Source of the DNA: Rhizobiales bacterium 2SD
GTDB lineage: Bacteria; Pseudomonadota; Alphaproteobacteria; Rhizobiales; Beijerinckiaceae
DNA length: 64,000 nucleotides
Assembly (NCBI GenBank): GCA_005502805.1
Contig: SCMY01000015.1
Span: forward strand, 121,780-185,779
Reading direction: 5' to 3'
The notes below the pieces were generated by a model. It saw only the letters and a list, made by a program, of their open reading frames with translations, had not been told where the DNA came from and did no database searches. This document shows positions 53,201-62,221 of this stretch, in pieces; the first letter of the stretch is position 1; the number at the start of each line of letters is the position of its first letter. The translations under genes were made by a program, and so were the position numbers.

Positions 53201-53328
53201 GGCCGGCAAGCTAGGCTGATCCGCCTGCGCCAGCAATCGGGTGCCCTGCCGTGACAGGAAGCGGGTGTCCGCACCAGCCGCCCGCCTGCGATCACCCGCG
53301 CCGCATTCCCTGGACAAGGACACAGGAC

Positions 53329-54099
53329 ATGACGGCACTGAAGGACAACGTCGCGATCGTCACCGGCGCGAGCTCCGGCATCGGAAGGGCGACGGCAAAA
53401 CTCTTCGCGGCGGAGGGCGCCAAACTCGTCGTCACCGCGCGGCGGCAAGCTGAGCTCGATGCGCTCGTCGGCGAGATCAAGGCGGCGGGCGGCGAAGCGA
53501 TCGCCATCGCCGGCGACATCCGCGAGGAGGCGCTGGCGCAGCGTCTGGTCGAAACTGCGACCGAGCGCTTCGGCGGGCTCGACATCGCTCTCAACAATGC
53601 CGGCATCATCGGCGATCTCGGCCCGATCGGTGAGATGTCGAGCGCGAACTGGCACGAGGTGATCGCGATCAACCTGACCAGCGCCTTTCTCGGCGCAAAG
53701 CACCAGGCGCCAGCGCTGGAGGCGCGCGGCGGCGGCTCGCTGATCTTCACCGCGAGCTTCGTCGGCCATACCGCCGGACTCGCCGGCATGTCGGTCTACG
53801 CCGCGAGCAAAGCTGGGCAGATCGGCCTCGCGAAGGCGCTCGCTGCCGAGCTCGGTGGCAAGCGCATCCGCGTCAACGCCTTGCTGCCGGGAGGCACCGA
53901 TACGCCGGCCGCGACCACCAATGCGCCCGGCGCCGGCCCCGAGGTGCTCGCCTTCGTCGAGGGCATCCATGCCCTGAAGCGCATGGCGCAGCCGGAGGAG
54001 ATCGCCCGCGCCGCGCTCTTCCTGGCTTCCGACGCATCGAGCTTCGTCACCGGCACGGCCTTCCTCGCCGATGGCGGCGTCTCGATCCAGCGCGGCTGA
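53329..54099 (+). CDS. SDR-family oxidoreductase
   Basis: A 257-residue classical short-chain dehydrogenase/reductase. The start is the ATG at 53329 (MTALKDNVAIVTGASSGIGR). Cofactor motif TGASSGIG, NNAG in DIALNNAGIIG, the catalytic tyrosine and lysine in VYAASKAGQIG and the PGGTDTPAA loop are all intact; the arginine in VTARRQAELD after the second strand favours NADP(H). The substrate is unknown. It is divergent from moeB and followed by a hairpin. Confidence 0.92.
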   Translation: MTALKDNVAIVTGASSGIGRATAKLFAAEGAKLVVTARRQAELDALVGEIKAAGGEAIAIAGDIREEALAQRLVETATERFGGLDIALNNAGIIGDLGPIGEMSSANWHEVIAINLTSAFLGAKHQAPALEARGGGSLIFTASFVGHTAGLAGMSVYAASKAGQIGLAKALAAELGGKRIRVNALLPGGTDTPAATTNAPGAGPEVLAFVEGIHALKRMAQPEEIARAALFLASDASSFVTGTAFLADGGVSIQRG

Positions 54100-54127
54100 G
54101 GCGACTGTTCATATGTGACTGATATCG

Positions 54128-54153
54128 CCAAGCGGGCTTTCAAGCCCGCTTGG
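54128..54153. terminator. strong hairpin downstream of the SDR gene
   Basis: CCAAGCGGGCTT (54128-54139) pairs with AAGCCCGCTTGG (54142-54153) with a two-base loop. It lies 28 bases after the SDR stop and 78 bases before the next start. No T-run follows, so termination would need Rho or be partial. Confidence 0.6.
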
Positions 54154-54231
54154 CCCCGTCCGCAAGCCGTGCCATCGTGACCCCAGGCAGGAATGGCGCA
54201 ACCATTCCGCGTGTCACAGGGGAACGGCTCG

Positions 54232-55233
54232 ATGCGTTTGAAATCTCTCGCCCTCGCTCTGGCGGGCGTCGCCCTCTCAGCCATGGCGGCCGTCGCCCAG
54301 ACCGCGATCAAGCCGGCGATCGTCTATGACAAGGGCGGCAAGTTCGACAAATCCTTCAATGAGGGCGTCTTCGCCGGGGCCGAGAAGTTCAAGGCGGAGA
54401 CCGGCGTCGAGTTCCGCGATTTCGAGCCGACCAACGACGCCCAGATCGAGCAGGCGCTGCGTCGCTTTGCCCGTGATGGCCATTCGCCGATCATCGCCGT
54501 CGGCTTCTCGCAGGCGACCGCGCTGCAGAAGGTCGCGGCCGAGTTCCCGAACCTGAAGTTCACCATCATCGACATGGTGGTCGAGCTGCCGAACGTGCAG
54601 TCGGTGGTGTTCAAGGAGCATGAGGCCTCCTATCTCGTCGGCCTGCTCGCCAGCCTCGCCTCGAAGACCGGCAAGGTCGGCTTCGTCGGCGGCATGGACA
54701 TCCCGCTGATCCGCAAATTCGCCTGCGGCTATGTCCAGGGCGTCAAGGCCGGCAAGAAGGACGCCGAAATCTTCCAGAACATGACCGGCTCGACCCCGGC
54801 CGCCTGGAACGACCCGGTCAAGGGCGGCGAGCTCGCCAAGTCGCAGATCGACCGCGGCGCCGACGTGATCTATCACGCCGCCGGCGGTACCGGCATCGGC
54901 GTGCTGCGCGCCGCGGCCGACGCCGGCAAGCTCGGCATCGGCGTCGATTCCAACCAGAACATGCTGCATCCCGGCAAGGTGCTGACCTCGATGCTGAAGC
55001 GCGTCGACGTCGCCGCCTACACCTCGTTCAAGGAGGCGCGCGACGGCACCTGGAAGCCAGGCGTCTCGGTGCTCGGGCTGAAGGAGGACGGCGTCGGCTG
55101 GGCGCTCGATGACAACAACAAGGCACTGATCACGCCCGAGATGAAGGCCACCGCCGACAAAGCCCGCGCCGACATCATCGCCGGCACCGTCAAGGTCCAT
55201 GACTACATGTCGGATTCCAAGTGCACGATGTGA
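54232..55233 (+). CDS. BMP-family ABC transporter substrate-binding protein (nucleoside)
   Basis: A 333-residue periplasmic binding protein of the Bmp/PnrA group, which binds purine and other nucleosides. The start MRLKSLALALAGVALSAMAA has AGGGGAA upstream and a signal peptide ending near AVAQ. Typical segments are IVYDKGGKFDKSFNEGVFAG, FKEHEASYLVGLLASLAS, VGFVGGMDIPLIRKF and IYHAAGGTGIGVLRAA. It is the first gene of a nucleoside uptake and salvage operon. The ATPase starts 13 bases after its stop. Confidence 0.92.
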   Translation: MRLKSLALALAGVALSAMAAVAQTAIKPAIVYDKGGKFDKSFNEGVFAGAEKFKAETGVEFRDFEPTNDAQIEQALRRFARDGHSPIIAVGFSQATALQKVAAEFPNLKFTIIDMVVELPNVQSVVFKEHEASYLVGLLASLASKTGKVGFVGGMDIPLIRKFACGYVQGVKAGKKDAEIFQNMTGSTPAAWNDPVKGGELAKSQIDRGADVIYHAAGGTGIGVLRAAADAGKLGIGVDSNQNMLHPGKVLTSMLKRVDVAAYTSFKEARDGTWKPGVSVLGLKEDGVGWALDDNNKALITPEMKATADKARADIIAGTVKVHDYMSDSKCTM

Positions 55234-55246
55234 GCCGGCACCACCG

Positions 55247-56779
55247 GTGACGAGCCCGCATCCCGCCATCGAGCTCAGCGGCATCAGCAAGGCGTTCGGC
55301 CCGGTCAAGGCCAACAAGGACGTCTCGCTCTCGGTCGCCGCCGGCTCGATCCACGGCATCGTCGGCGAGAACGGCGCCGGGAAGTCGACGCTGATGTCGA
55401 TCCTCTACGGCTTCTACGAGGCCGATGCCGGCGAGATCCAGGTGTGCGGGCAGGCGCGGCGCATCCGCTCGTCGTCGGACGCGATCGCCGCCGGGATCGG
55501 CATGGTCCACCAGCATTTCATGCTGGTCGAGCCGCTCAGCGTCGTCGAGAACGTCGTGCTCGGCGCTGAGGGTGGAGCGCTGCTCAAGCGCGGCATCGGC
55601 AAGGCACGGGCTGAGCTCGCGCGGCTGTCGCAGGAATATGGCCTCGCCATCGATCCCGACGCGATCGTCGGCGAGCTCTCGGTCGGCCTGCAGCAGCGCG
55701 TCGAGATCCTGAAGGCGCTCTATCGCGGCGCGCAGGTGCTGATTCTCGACGAGCCGACGGCGGTTCTGACCCCGGCCGAGGCCGACCAGCTCTTCGAACT
55801 GCTCCGCGCGCTGAAGGCGCAGGGCAAGACGGTGATCCTGATCACCCACAAGCTGCGCGAGATCATGGCGGTGACCGACCGCGTCTCGGTGATGCGACGC
55901 GGCGAGATGGTCGCCCATGTCGAGACGGAGCGGACCTCGCCGGCCGAGCTCGCCGAAGCGATGGTCGGCCGGCGCGTGCTGCTTCGGGTCGAGAAGAGCC
56001 CGCGCCAGCGCGGCGCGCCGGTGCTGGAAGCCGCCGGCCTGACGGTGATCGACGAGCGCGGCTGTGAGACCCTGCGCGACGCCAGCCTGACCCTACACGA
56101 AGGCGAGATCGTCGGCATCGCCGGCGTCGCCGGCAACGGCCAGAGCGAATTGCTCGATGTGCTCGCCGGCCTGACCCAGCCGGCGCGCGGCGTGATCCGG
56201 CTCGGCGGCCAGATCCTCAACGCCGCCGACCGCAACCCGGCCAATCTGCGCAAGCTCGGCCTGATGCACATCCCCGAGGACCGGCTCAGGACGGGGCTCG
56301 TCACCGCCTTCGCCGCGGCCGAGAACGCGATCCTCGGCTATCATGACGACCCGGCCTTCGGGCGTGGACCCTTCCTGTCGCCGACACTCGTCGAGCAGCA
56401 TGCGCGCACCGGCATGCAGGACTACGATGTCCGCCCGGTCGACCCGGCCCTGAAGACGGCCAAGTTCTCTGGTGGCAACCAGCAGAAGATCGTGCTCGCC
56501 CGCGAGATCGAGCGGGCGCCGAAGGTTCTGCTGGTCGGCCAGCCGACGCGCGGCGTCGATATCGGCGCGATCGAGTTCATCCATCGCCGCCTGATCGCGC
56601 TACGCGATCAGGGGGTTGCGATCCTGCTCGTCTCGGTCGAGCTCGAGGAGGTGATGGCGCTCTCCGACCGGATCCTGGCGCTCTGCGGCGGCCAGATCAC
56701 CGGGGAGCGCGAGGCGGTGGCGACCGACGAGCGCGATCTCGGCCTGCTGATGGCCGGCGTCAGCGAGAGGGCGGCATGA
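55247..56779 (+). CDS. nucleoside ABC transporter ATP-binding protein
   Basis: A 510-residue protein with two ABC domains in tandem, as in RbsA and the nucleoside importers. Domain 1: GENGAGKSTLMSIL, LSVGLQQRVEILKAL, VLILDEPTAVLTP. Domain 2: GVAGNGQSELLDVL (Walker A without the lysine, as usual in this family), SGGNQQKIVLAREI, VLLVGQPTRGVDIG. The GTG at 55247 is taken as start; a longer frame from 55199 overlaps the BMP gene. The stop overlaps the permease start (ATGA). Confidence 0.93.
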   Translation: MTSPHPAIELSGISKAFGPVKANKDVSLSVAAGSIHGIVGENGAGKSTLMSILYGFYEADAGEIQVCGQARRIRSSSDAIAAGIGMVHQHFMLVEPLSVVENVVLGAEGGALLKRGIGKARAELARLSQEYGLAIDPDAIVGELSVGLQQRVEILKALYRGAQVLILDEPTAVLTPAEADQLFELLRALKAQGKTVILITHKLREIMAVTDRVSVMRRGEMVAHVETERTSPAELAEAMVGRRVLLRVEKSPRQRGAPVLEAAGLTVIDERGCETLRDASLTLHEGEIVGIAGVAGNGQSELLDVLAGLTQPARGVIRLGGQILNAADRNPANLRKLGLMHIPEDRLRTGLVTAFAAAENAILGYHDDPAFGRGPFLSPTLVEQHARTGMQDYDVRPVDPALKTAKFSGGNQQKIVLAREIERAPKVLLVGQPTRGVDIGAIEFIHRRLIALRDQGVAILLVSVELEEVMALSDRILALCGGQITGEREAVATDERDLGLLMAGVSERAA

Positions 56780-57876
56780 GCGCTGCTCCGATCGATCTGC
56801 CGCGCTGGGCCGACACCGCGCTAGTGCCGCTGGTCTCGGTCGCGGCGGCGCTCGTCGTCGCCGGGCTCGTCGTGCTTTCGATCGGCGAAAGCCCGCTGGA
56901 GGCGACGGCTTTGCTGCTGAAAGGCTCGCTCGGCAGCCTCGAAGGCCTCGGCTTCACACTCTACTACACCACCAATTTCATCTTCACCGGCCTTGCCGTC
57001 GCGGTCGCCTTCCATGCCGGGCTGTTCAATATCGGTGGTGAGGGCCAGGCCACGATCGCCGGCATCTTCGCCGCGCTCGCCTGCCTCTGGCTCGCGCCGC
57101 TGCCGGGCATATTGCTGGTGCCGCTCGCCATCCTCGCCGCAGCGGCGGGCGGGGCGCTCTGGGCCTTCATCCCCGGCTATCTCCAGGCGACGCGCGGCAG
57201 CCATGTCGTGATCACCACGATCATGTTCAATTTCATCGCGGCGACGCTGATCGTCTATCTCCTCGTCGAGGTGATGGGAAAAGCCGGCTCGATGCAGCCG
57301 GAAACCCCGGATTTCCCGAAGCAGGCGGTACTGACGCCGATCCATGAACTGCTCGGCGCTTTCGGGCTGAAACTGCCTTCGACCCCGCTCAACACCGCGT
57401 TCCTCCTCGCGCTGGCATCCCTCGTCGCGGTCTGGGCGCTGATCTACCGCTCGCGGCTCGGCTATGCGATCCGCACCGTCGGCGCCAATCCCCGCGCCGC
57501 CGCCTATGCCGGCATCTCGCCGGCGCGGATCATCATGGTGGCGATGGCGATCTCGGGAGCGCTCGCCGGCGGGCTCGCGGTCAACGAAGCGATGGGCGTG
57601 CAGCATCGGCTCGTGCTCGATTTCACCGCGGGCTACGGCTTCGTCGGCATCGCGGTGGCGCTGATGGGGCGCGGCCATCCGGTCGGCGTCGGCCTCGCCG
57701 CCCTGCTGTTCGGCGTGCTCTATCAAGGCGGGGCGGAGCTCTCCTTCGACAAGCCAACCATCACCCGCGACATGGTCGTGGTGATCGGCGGCATCGTCAT
57801 TCTCTTCGCCGGCGCGCTCGACGGGCTGTTCCGGCGGCTGGTGGCGAGCGTGCTCGCTGTCGGGCGCGGAGGCTAG
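56776..57876 (+). CDS. nucleoside ABC transporter permease
   Basis: A 366-residue membrane protein of the BPD_transp_2 family with about ten helices. Family stretches are FNIGGEGQATIAGIFAALAC, TTIMFNFIAATLIVYLLVEV and IRTVGANPRAAAYAGISPAR. The first of two dissimilar permeases, it starts in the ATPase stop and ends three bases before the second permease. Confidence 0.94.
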   Translation: MSAAPIDLPRWADTALVPLVSVAAALVVAGLVVLSIGESPLEATALLLKGSLGSLEGLGFTLYYTTNFIFTGLAVAVAFHAGLFNIGGEGQATIAGIFAALACLWLAPLPGILLVPLAILAAAAGGALWAFIPGYLQATRGSHVVITTIMFNFIAATLIVYLLVEVMGKAGSMQPETPDFPKQAVLTPIHELLGAFGLKLPSTPLNTAFLLALASLVAVWALIYRSRLGYAIRTVGANPRAAAYAGISPARIIMVAMAISGALAGGLAVNEAMGVQHRLVLDFTAGYGFVGIAVALMGRGHPVGVGLAALLFGVLYQGGAELSFDKPTITRDMVVVIGGIVILFAGALDGLFRRLVASVLAVGRGG

Positions 57877-57879
57877 GCG

Positions 57880-58851
57880 ATGGAGATCGTCCAGACGCTC
57901 GCCGTCATCCTGGATTCGACGATCCGCCTGTCGATCCCGCTGCTCTGCGCGGCCCTCGCCGGGCTCTGGTCGGAGCGCTCCGGCGTCGTCGACATCGGCC
58001 TCGAAGGCAAGATGCTGATCGCCGCCTTCGCCTCGGCGGTGGTCGCCTACCATAGCGGCTCGGCCTGGGCGGGGCTCGGTGCCGGCATGCTCGCCGCGAT
58101 CGCGCTCTCGCTGGTGCACGGCTTTGCCGCGATCACCTGGCGCGGCAACCAGATCGTTTCCGGCGTCGCGATCAACATGCTGGCGGTCGGGCTCACCGCC
58201 ATTCTCGGCAATGCCTGGTATGGCCAGGGCGGACGCACCCCGAACCTCGAAGGCACGGCGCGCTTTGCCGAGCTGGAGCTGCCGCTGGTCGGGGCGATCA
58301 AGGAGATCCCGGTCCTCGGGCCGATCTACGACATCGCGATCTCCGGCCATACCGCGCCGGTCTATCTCGCCGTTCTCGCCCTCGTGCTGACGGCCCTGAC
58401 CTTGAAGCACACCCGCTTCGGCCTGCGCCTGCGCGCCGTCGGCGAGAACCCGGCGGCGGTGGATACCGCCGGCGTCTCGGTCGCCGGCTTGCGCTATGCC
58501 GCGGTGATCATCTGCGGCGCGCTCTGCGGCCTTGGGGGCACCTATCTCGCCGTCTCGCAATCGGCCGGCTTCCTGCCGCAGATGACCGCCGGCAAGGGCT
58601 TCATCGCGCTCGCCGCCGTGATCTTCGCCAATTGGCGACCCTGGCCGGCGCTGTTCGCCTGCCTGCTCTTCGGCCTGCTCGACGCGGTCGCGATAAGGTT
58701 GCAGGGCGTCGTCCTGCCCGGCATCGGCCAGGTGCCGGTGCAGGCGATCCAGGCCCTGCCCTATGTGATGACGGTGGTGCTGCTCGCCGGCTTCATCGGC
58801 AGGGCGACGCCGCCCAAGGCCTCGGGCCTGCCCTATGTGAAAGAGCGCTGA
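57880..58851 (+). CDS. nucleoside ABC transporter permease
   Basis: A 323-residue membrane protein of the same family. Family features are GVVDIGLEGKMLIAAFASA, GNQIVSGVAINMLAVGLTA, LRAVGENPAAVDTAGVSVAG and QSAGFLPQMTAGKGFIALAA. It completes a heterodimeric channel. The cytidine deaminase begins at the next base after its stop, so uptake and salvage are co-translated. Confidence 0.94.
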   Translation: MEIVQTLAVILDSTIRLSIPLLCAALAGLWSERSGVVDIGLEGKMLIAAFASAVVAYHSGSAWAGLGAGMLAAIALSLVHGFAAITWRGNQIVSGVAINMLAVGLTAILGNAWYGQGGRTPNLEGTARFAELELPLVGAIKEIPVLGPIYDIAISGHTAPVYLAVLALVLTALTLKHTRFGLRLRAVGENPAAVDTAGVSVAGLRYAAVIICGALCGLGGTYLAVSQSAGFLPQMTAGKGFIALAAVIFANWRPWPALFACLLFGLLDAVAIRLQGVVLPGIGQVPVQAIQALPYVMTVVLLAGFIGRATPPKASGLPYVKER

Positions 58852-59262
58852 GTGTCCGCCGATCCCGATCTCGACGCCCTCTTCGCCGCGGCACAGGCTG
58901 TACAACAGCGAGCCTACGCGCCCTATTCGCGCTTCAAGGTCGGCGCCGCCATCCTGGCCGATGATGGCGCAGTCTACCCCGGCTGCAATGTCGAGAACGC
59001 CGCCTATCCGGTCGGTGCCTGCGCCGAAGCCGGCGCGATCTCGGCGATGGTCGCGGGCGGCGCGCGCGCGATCCGGGCGATCGTCGTCATCGGCGACGGG
59101 GCCGAGCTGGTGACGCCCTGCGGCGCCTGCCGCCAGCGCATCCGCGAATTCGCCGCGCCGGAAACCCCGATCGCCATTGCGGGCCCCGAAGGCATCCGTG
59201 CGCGTTTTTCGCTGGCCGAGCTGTTGCCAGCCTCGTTCGGACCGGCCAATTTGCCGACCTGA
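58852..59262 (+). CDS. cdd: cytidine deaminase
   Basis: A 136-residue zinc enzyme that converts (deoxy)cytidine to (deoxy)uridine. Zinc and catalytic motifs are CAEAGAI (catalytic glutamate) and PCGACRQ; the substrate-binding NVENAAYP precedes them. The GTG start immediately follows the permease stop. It probably handles imported nucleosides. Confidence 0.95.
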   Translation: MSADPDLDALFAAAQAVQQRAYAPYSRFKVGAAILADDGAVYPGCNVENAAYPVGACAEAGAISAMVAGGARAIRAIVVIGDGAELVTPCGACRQRIREFAAPETPIAIAGPEGIRARFSLAELLPASFGPANLPT

Positions 59263-59323
59263 TTTGCGGGCATCCCTGAGATGACCCGATGAGCGCGGAC
59301 AACGCGCCGATGGAGCAGACAAT

Positions 59324-60136
59324 ATGGCAGCGGATGCGCTTTTCGACCAAGCGGCATCGGTCTTGATCGATCGTGGCATCGATGGCGGCATCGATTGCGC
59401 CATCGTGCTCGGCACCGGCCTCGGCCGCATCGTCGAGGACATGGTCGATCCGATCTCGATCCCCTTCGAGGAGATCCCGGGCTTTCCAAAAGGGTCCGTC
59501 TCCGGCCACGCCAAACGGCTGAGCTATGGCACGCTGCATGGCAGGAAAGTGCTGGTCTTCGAGGGGCGTGCGCACTTCTACGAGACCGGCGACCCCGCCA
59601 TCATGCGCGTCCCGCTCGGCATGCTCGCCGCCTTCGGCTCGCCTCCACTGATCCTGACCAACGCCGCCGGCTCGCTCAAACCCGATCTCAGACCCGGTGG
59701 TCTCGCGCTGATCACCGATCACATCAATTACAACGGCCCCAACCCGTTGATCGGGGACACCGGCGACGGCCGCTTCGTGCCGATGATCGACGCCTATGAC
59801 CCGCATCTGCGCGCCCGGCTGAAGAAGGCCGCCACAGCCAGCGGCGCCAATCTCGGCGAAGGCATCTATATGTGGTTCTCCGGGCCGAGCTTCGAAACGC
59901 CGGCCGAGATCAGGATGGCCAAGACGCTTGGCGCCGACCTCGTGGGCATGTCGACCGTGCCGGAGGTGATCCTGGCCCGCCGCTACGGCCTGCGCGTCGC
60001 CGGTCTCTCGATCGTCACCAATATGGGCGCGGGCGTCCTCGGCGGCGCGCCCAGCCATGGCGAGACGCGCGACGTCGCCGCTACGGCGACCACGGCCCTG
60101 CGTCGCCTGCTGCGCGCCTTCCTGAGCGAGCTCTGA
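59324..60136 (+). CDS. purine nucleoside phosphorylase (trimeric class)
   Basis: A 270-residue phosphorylase that splits purine (deoxy)nucleosides into base and (deoxy)ribose-1-phosphate. The trimeric-class signatures are VLGTGLGRIVEDM, VSGHAKRLSYG, LILTNAAGSLKPDL and GPSFETPAEIRM with GADLVGMSTVPEV. It differs from the hexameric DeoD. GGAG lies before the ATG. It precedes deoC and deoA, so the sugar phosphate passes to DeoC. Confidence 0.94.
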   Translation: MAADALFDQAASVLIDRGIDGGIDCAIVLGTGLGRIVEDMVDPISIPFEEIPGFPKGSVSGHAKRLSYGTLHGRKVLVFEGRAHFYETGDPAIMRVPLGMLAAFGSPPLILTNAAGSLKPDLRPGGLALITDHINYNGPNPLIGDTGDGRFVPMIDAYDPHLRARLKKAATASGANLGEGIYMWFSGPSFETPAEIRMAKTLGADLVGMSTVPEVILARRYGLRVAGLSIVTNMGAGVLGGAPSHGETRDVAATATTALRRLLRAFLSEL

Positions 60137-60138
60137 CA

Positions 60139-60900
60139 ATGTCCGACGCCGATCTCGCCTTGCGCGCGCTGCGCCTGCTCGATCTGACTGATCTCTCCGA
60201 CCAAGCCGGCGAGACCGGTGCGCTGCAGCTCTGCGCACGCGCCATCGCAGCGCCCGGCCCGGTCGCGGCGATCTGCATCTGGCCGCAATTCATCAAGCTG
60301 GCGCGCCAGACGTTGAAGGCGTCGCCGGTCAGGATCGCAACCGTGATCAACTTCCCGGCCGGCAACAGCAACTGCAACCTGATCGGCAGCGACATTACCG
60401 AGGCGATCGCGGACGGGGCCGACGAGATCGACCTCGTGCTGCCCTGGCGCGCCTTTCTCGCCGGAGAGGCCGAGATCGCCCGGGAAATGGTTGCCGAAGG
60501 GCGCGGCAGCTGTGGCGACAAGACGCTGAAAGTCATTCTCGAGACCGGCGAATATCCGGATCAGACGGCGGTGCGCGCCGCTTCCGAGCTCGCCATCGCC
60601 GCCGGAGCCGATTTCATCAAGACCTCGACCGGCAAGACCGGGACGTCAGCCACGCCGGCGGCCGCCCGCACCATGCTGGAAGCGATCAGGGCCTCGGGCA
60701 AACCTGTCGGCCTCAAGCCCTCAGGCGGCCTGCGCACGCTCGCAGACGCCAAAACCTATCTCGACCTTGCCGACGAGATCATGGGGCCGGGCTGGGCGAC
60801 GGCGAAAACCTTCCGCTTCGGCGCCAGCGGCCTCTATGGCGTGCTCGCCGACATCATCGCCGGGACCGCCCCGGCCGAACGGACCGACGGAGCCTATTGA
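60139..60900 (+). CDS. deoC: deoxyribose-phosphate aldolase
   Basis: A 253-residue class I aldolase that splits 2-deoxyribose-5-phosphate into glyceraldehyde-3-phosphate and acetaldehyde. Visible are VINFPAGNSNCNLIGSDI, ADEIDLVLPW, KVILETGEYPD and the Schiff-base lysine in ADFIKTSTGKTG, with GLKPSGGLRT. It starts 2 bases after the phosphorylase stop and its stop overlaps deoA (TGATG). Confidence 0.96.
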   Translation: MSDADLALRALRLLDLTDLSDQAGETGALQLCARAIAAPGPVAAICIWPQFIKLARQTLKASPVRIATVINFPAGNSNCNLIGSDITEAIADGADEIDLVLPWRAFLAGEAEIAREMVAEGRGSCGDKTLKVILETGEYPDQTAVRAASELAIAAGADFIKTSTGKTGTSATPAAARTMLEAIRASGKPVGLKPSGGLRTLADAKTYLDLADEIMGPGWATAKTFRFGASGLYGVLADIIAGTAPAERTDGAY

Positions 60901-62207
60901 TGCGCCTGCCGCAGGAGATCATCGCCGCCAAGCGCGACGGCGAGCGCCTCGGCGCCAATGACATCCGCCAGATGATCGTGGGCCTGACCGACGGCTCGGT
61001 CAGCGAGGGCCAGGCAGCTGCCTTCGCCATGGCGATCTTCTTCCGCGACATGGACGCCGAGGAGCGCGTCGCGCTGACGCTGGCCATGCGCGATTCCGGC
61101 ACGGTGCTGGACTGGCGCGATTTGCCCGGCCCGGCTCTCGACAAGCATTCGACCGGCGGCGTCGGCGACACGGTCTCGCTGCCGCTCGCGGCAGCGGTCG
61201 CGGCCTGCGGCGGCTATGTCCCGATGATCTCGGGCCGCGGCCTCGGCCATACCGGCGGCACGCTCGACAAGCTCGACGCGGTCCCCGGCTATGTCACCCA
61301 GCCGGGGATCGACCTCTTCCGCCATGTCGTGCGCGAAGCCGGTTGCGCCATCATCGGCCAGACCGCCGACCTCGCCCCGGCCGACAAGCGGCTCTACGCG
61401 ATCCGGGACGTCACCGGCACGGTCGAATCGATCCCGCTGATCACCGCCTCGATCCTGTCGAAGAAGCTCGCTGCCGGCCTCTCCGGCCTCGCCATGGACG
61501 TGAAGTTCGGCTCCGGCGCCTTCATGCGCGATTTCGACAAGGCAGAGGCGCTGGCGCAGAGCCTCAGCGATGTCGGCAATGGCGCCGGCCTGCCGACGCG
61601 GGCGCTGCTCACCGATATGAGCGAGCCCCTGGCTTCCGCCGCCGGCAATGCGCTCGAGGTCGCCTATGCGCTCGACCATCTGACCGGGCGGCGGCGCGAG
61701 CCGCGCTTCCACGAGGTCACGGTGGCGCTGTCCGCGGAGATGCTGCTGCTCGGCCGGCTGGCGGCGACACGCGAGGAGGCGGTCGCCAAAATCGAGGATG
61801 CCTTCGCCAGCGGCGCGGCGGCGGAGCGCTTCATCCATATGATCGCGGCGCTCGGCGGCCCGGCCGACCTGCTGGAGCATCCCGAACGGCATTTTCCGCG
61901 AGCGCCGATCGTGCGCCCGGTCTTCTCCGATCGTCCCGGCCTGGTCGAAGCGATCGACACGCGCGGCGTCGGCCTCGCCGTGGTCGCCCTCGGTGGCGGA
62001 CGCACCCGCCCGCAGGACGAGATCGACCATGCCGTGGGGATCACCGAGCTCGCCGGGCTCGGCGACCGGGTCGGGCCTGACCGCCCGCTCGGCATCATCC
62101 ATGCCCGCAGCGAGGCCGGTTTCGACGCCGCCCGCATCCGCCTGAAGAGCGCCTATCGCCGCGGCGAGACTGCTGTTACGCGTGGGCCGCTGATCATCCC
62201 CGCCTAG
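60900..62207 (+). CDS. deoA: thymidine phosphorylase
   Basis: A 435-residue phosphorylase that converts thymidine to thymine and deoxyribose-1-phosphate. The family motif KHSTGGVGDTVSLPLAAAVA, RGLGHTGGTLDKLDAVPGY and the catalytic VKFGSGAFM are intact. The ATG at 60900 is preferred over an upstream TTG in the same frame. It is the last catabolic gene of the operon. Confidence 0.96.
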   Translation: MRLPQEIIAAKRDGERLGANDIRQMIVGLTDGSVSEGQAAAFAMAIFFRDMDAEERVALTLAMRDSGTVLDWRDLPGPALDKHSTGGVGDTVSLPLAAAVAACGGYVPMISGRGLGHTGGTLDKLDAVPGYVTQPGIDLFRHVVREAGCAIIGQTADLAPADKRLYAIRDVTGTVESIPLITASILSKKLAAGLSGLAMDVKFGSGAFMRDFDKAEALAQSLSDVGNGAGLPTRALLTDMSEPLASAAGNALEVAYALDHLTGRRREPRFHEVTVALSAEMLLLGRLAATREEAVAKIEDAFASGAAAERFIHMIAALGGPADLLEHPERHFPRAPIVRPVFSDRPGLVEAIDTRGVGLAVVALGGGRTRPQDEIDHAVGITELAGLGDRVGPDRPLGIIHARSEAGFDAARIRLKSAYRRGETAVTRGPLIIPA

Positions 62208-62221
62208 GAAAGTTTCCGCAT

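Noticed and set aside
55247..56779. second Walker A without lysine in the nucleoside ATPase as a defect
   Set aside because: The second domain of RbsA-like tandem ATPases commonly has this degenerate motif, so it is not unusual.
56821..59514. 897-codon minus-strand open frame opposite nucleoside permeases and cdd
   Set aside because: Composition is almost only charged residues and Gly/Ala typical of antisense frames; the plus-strand genes have clear family motifs.
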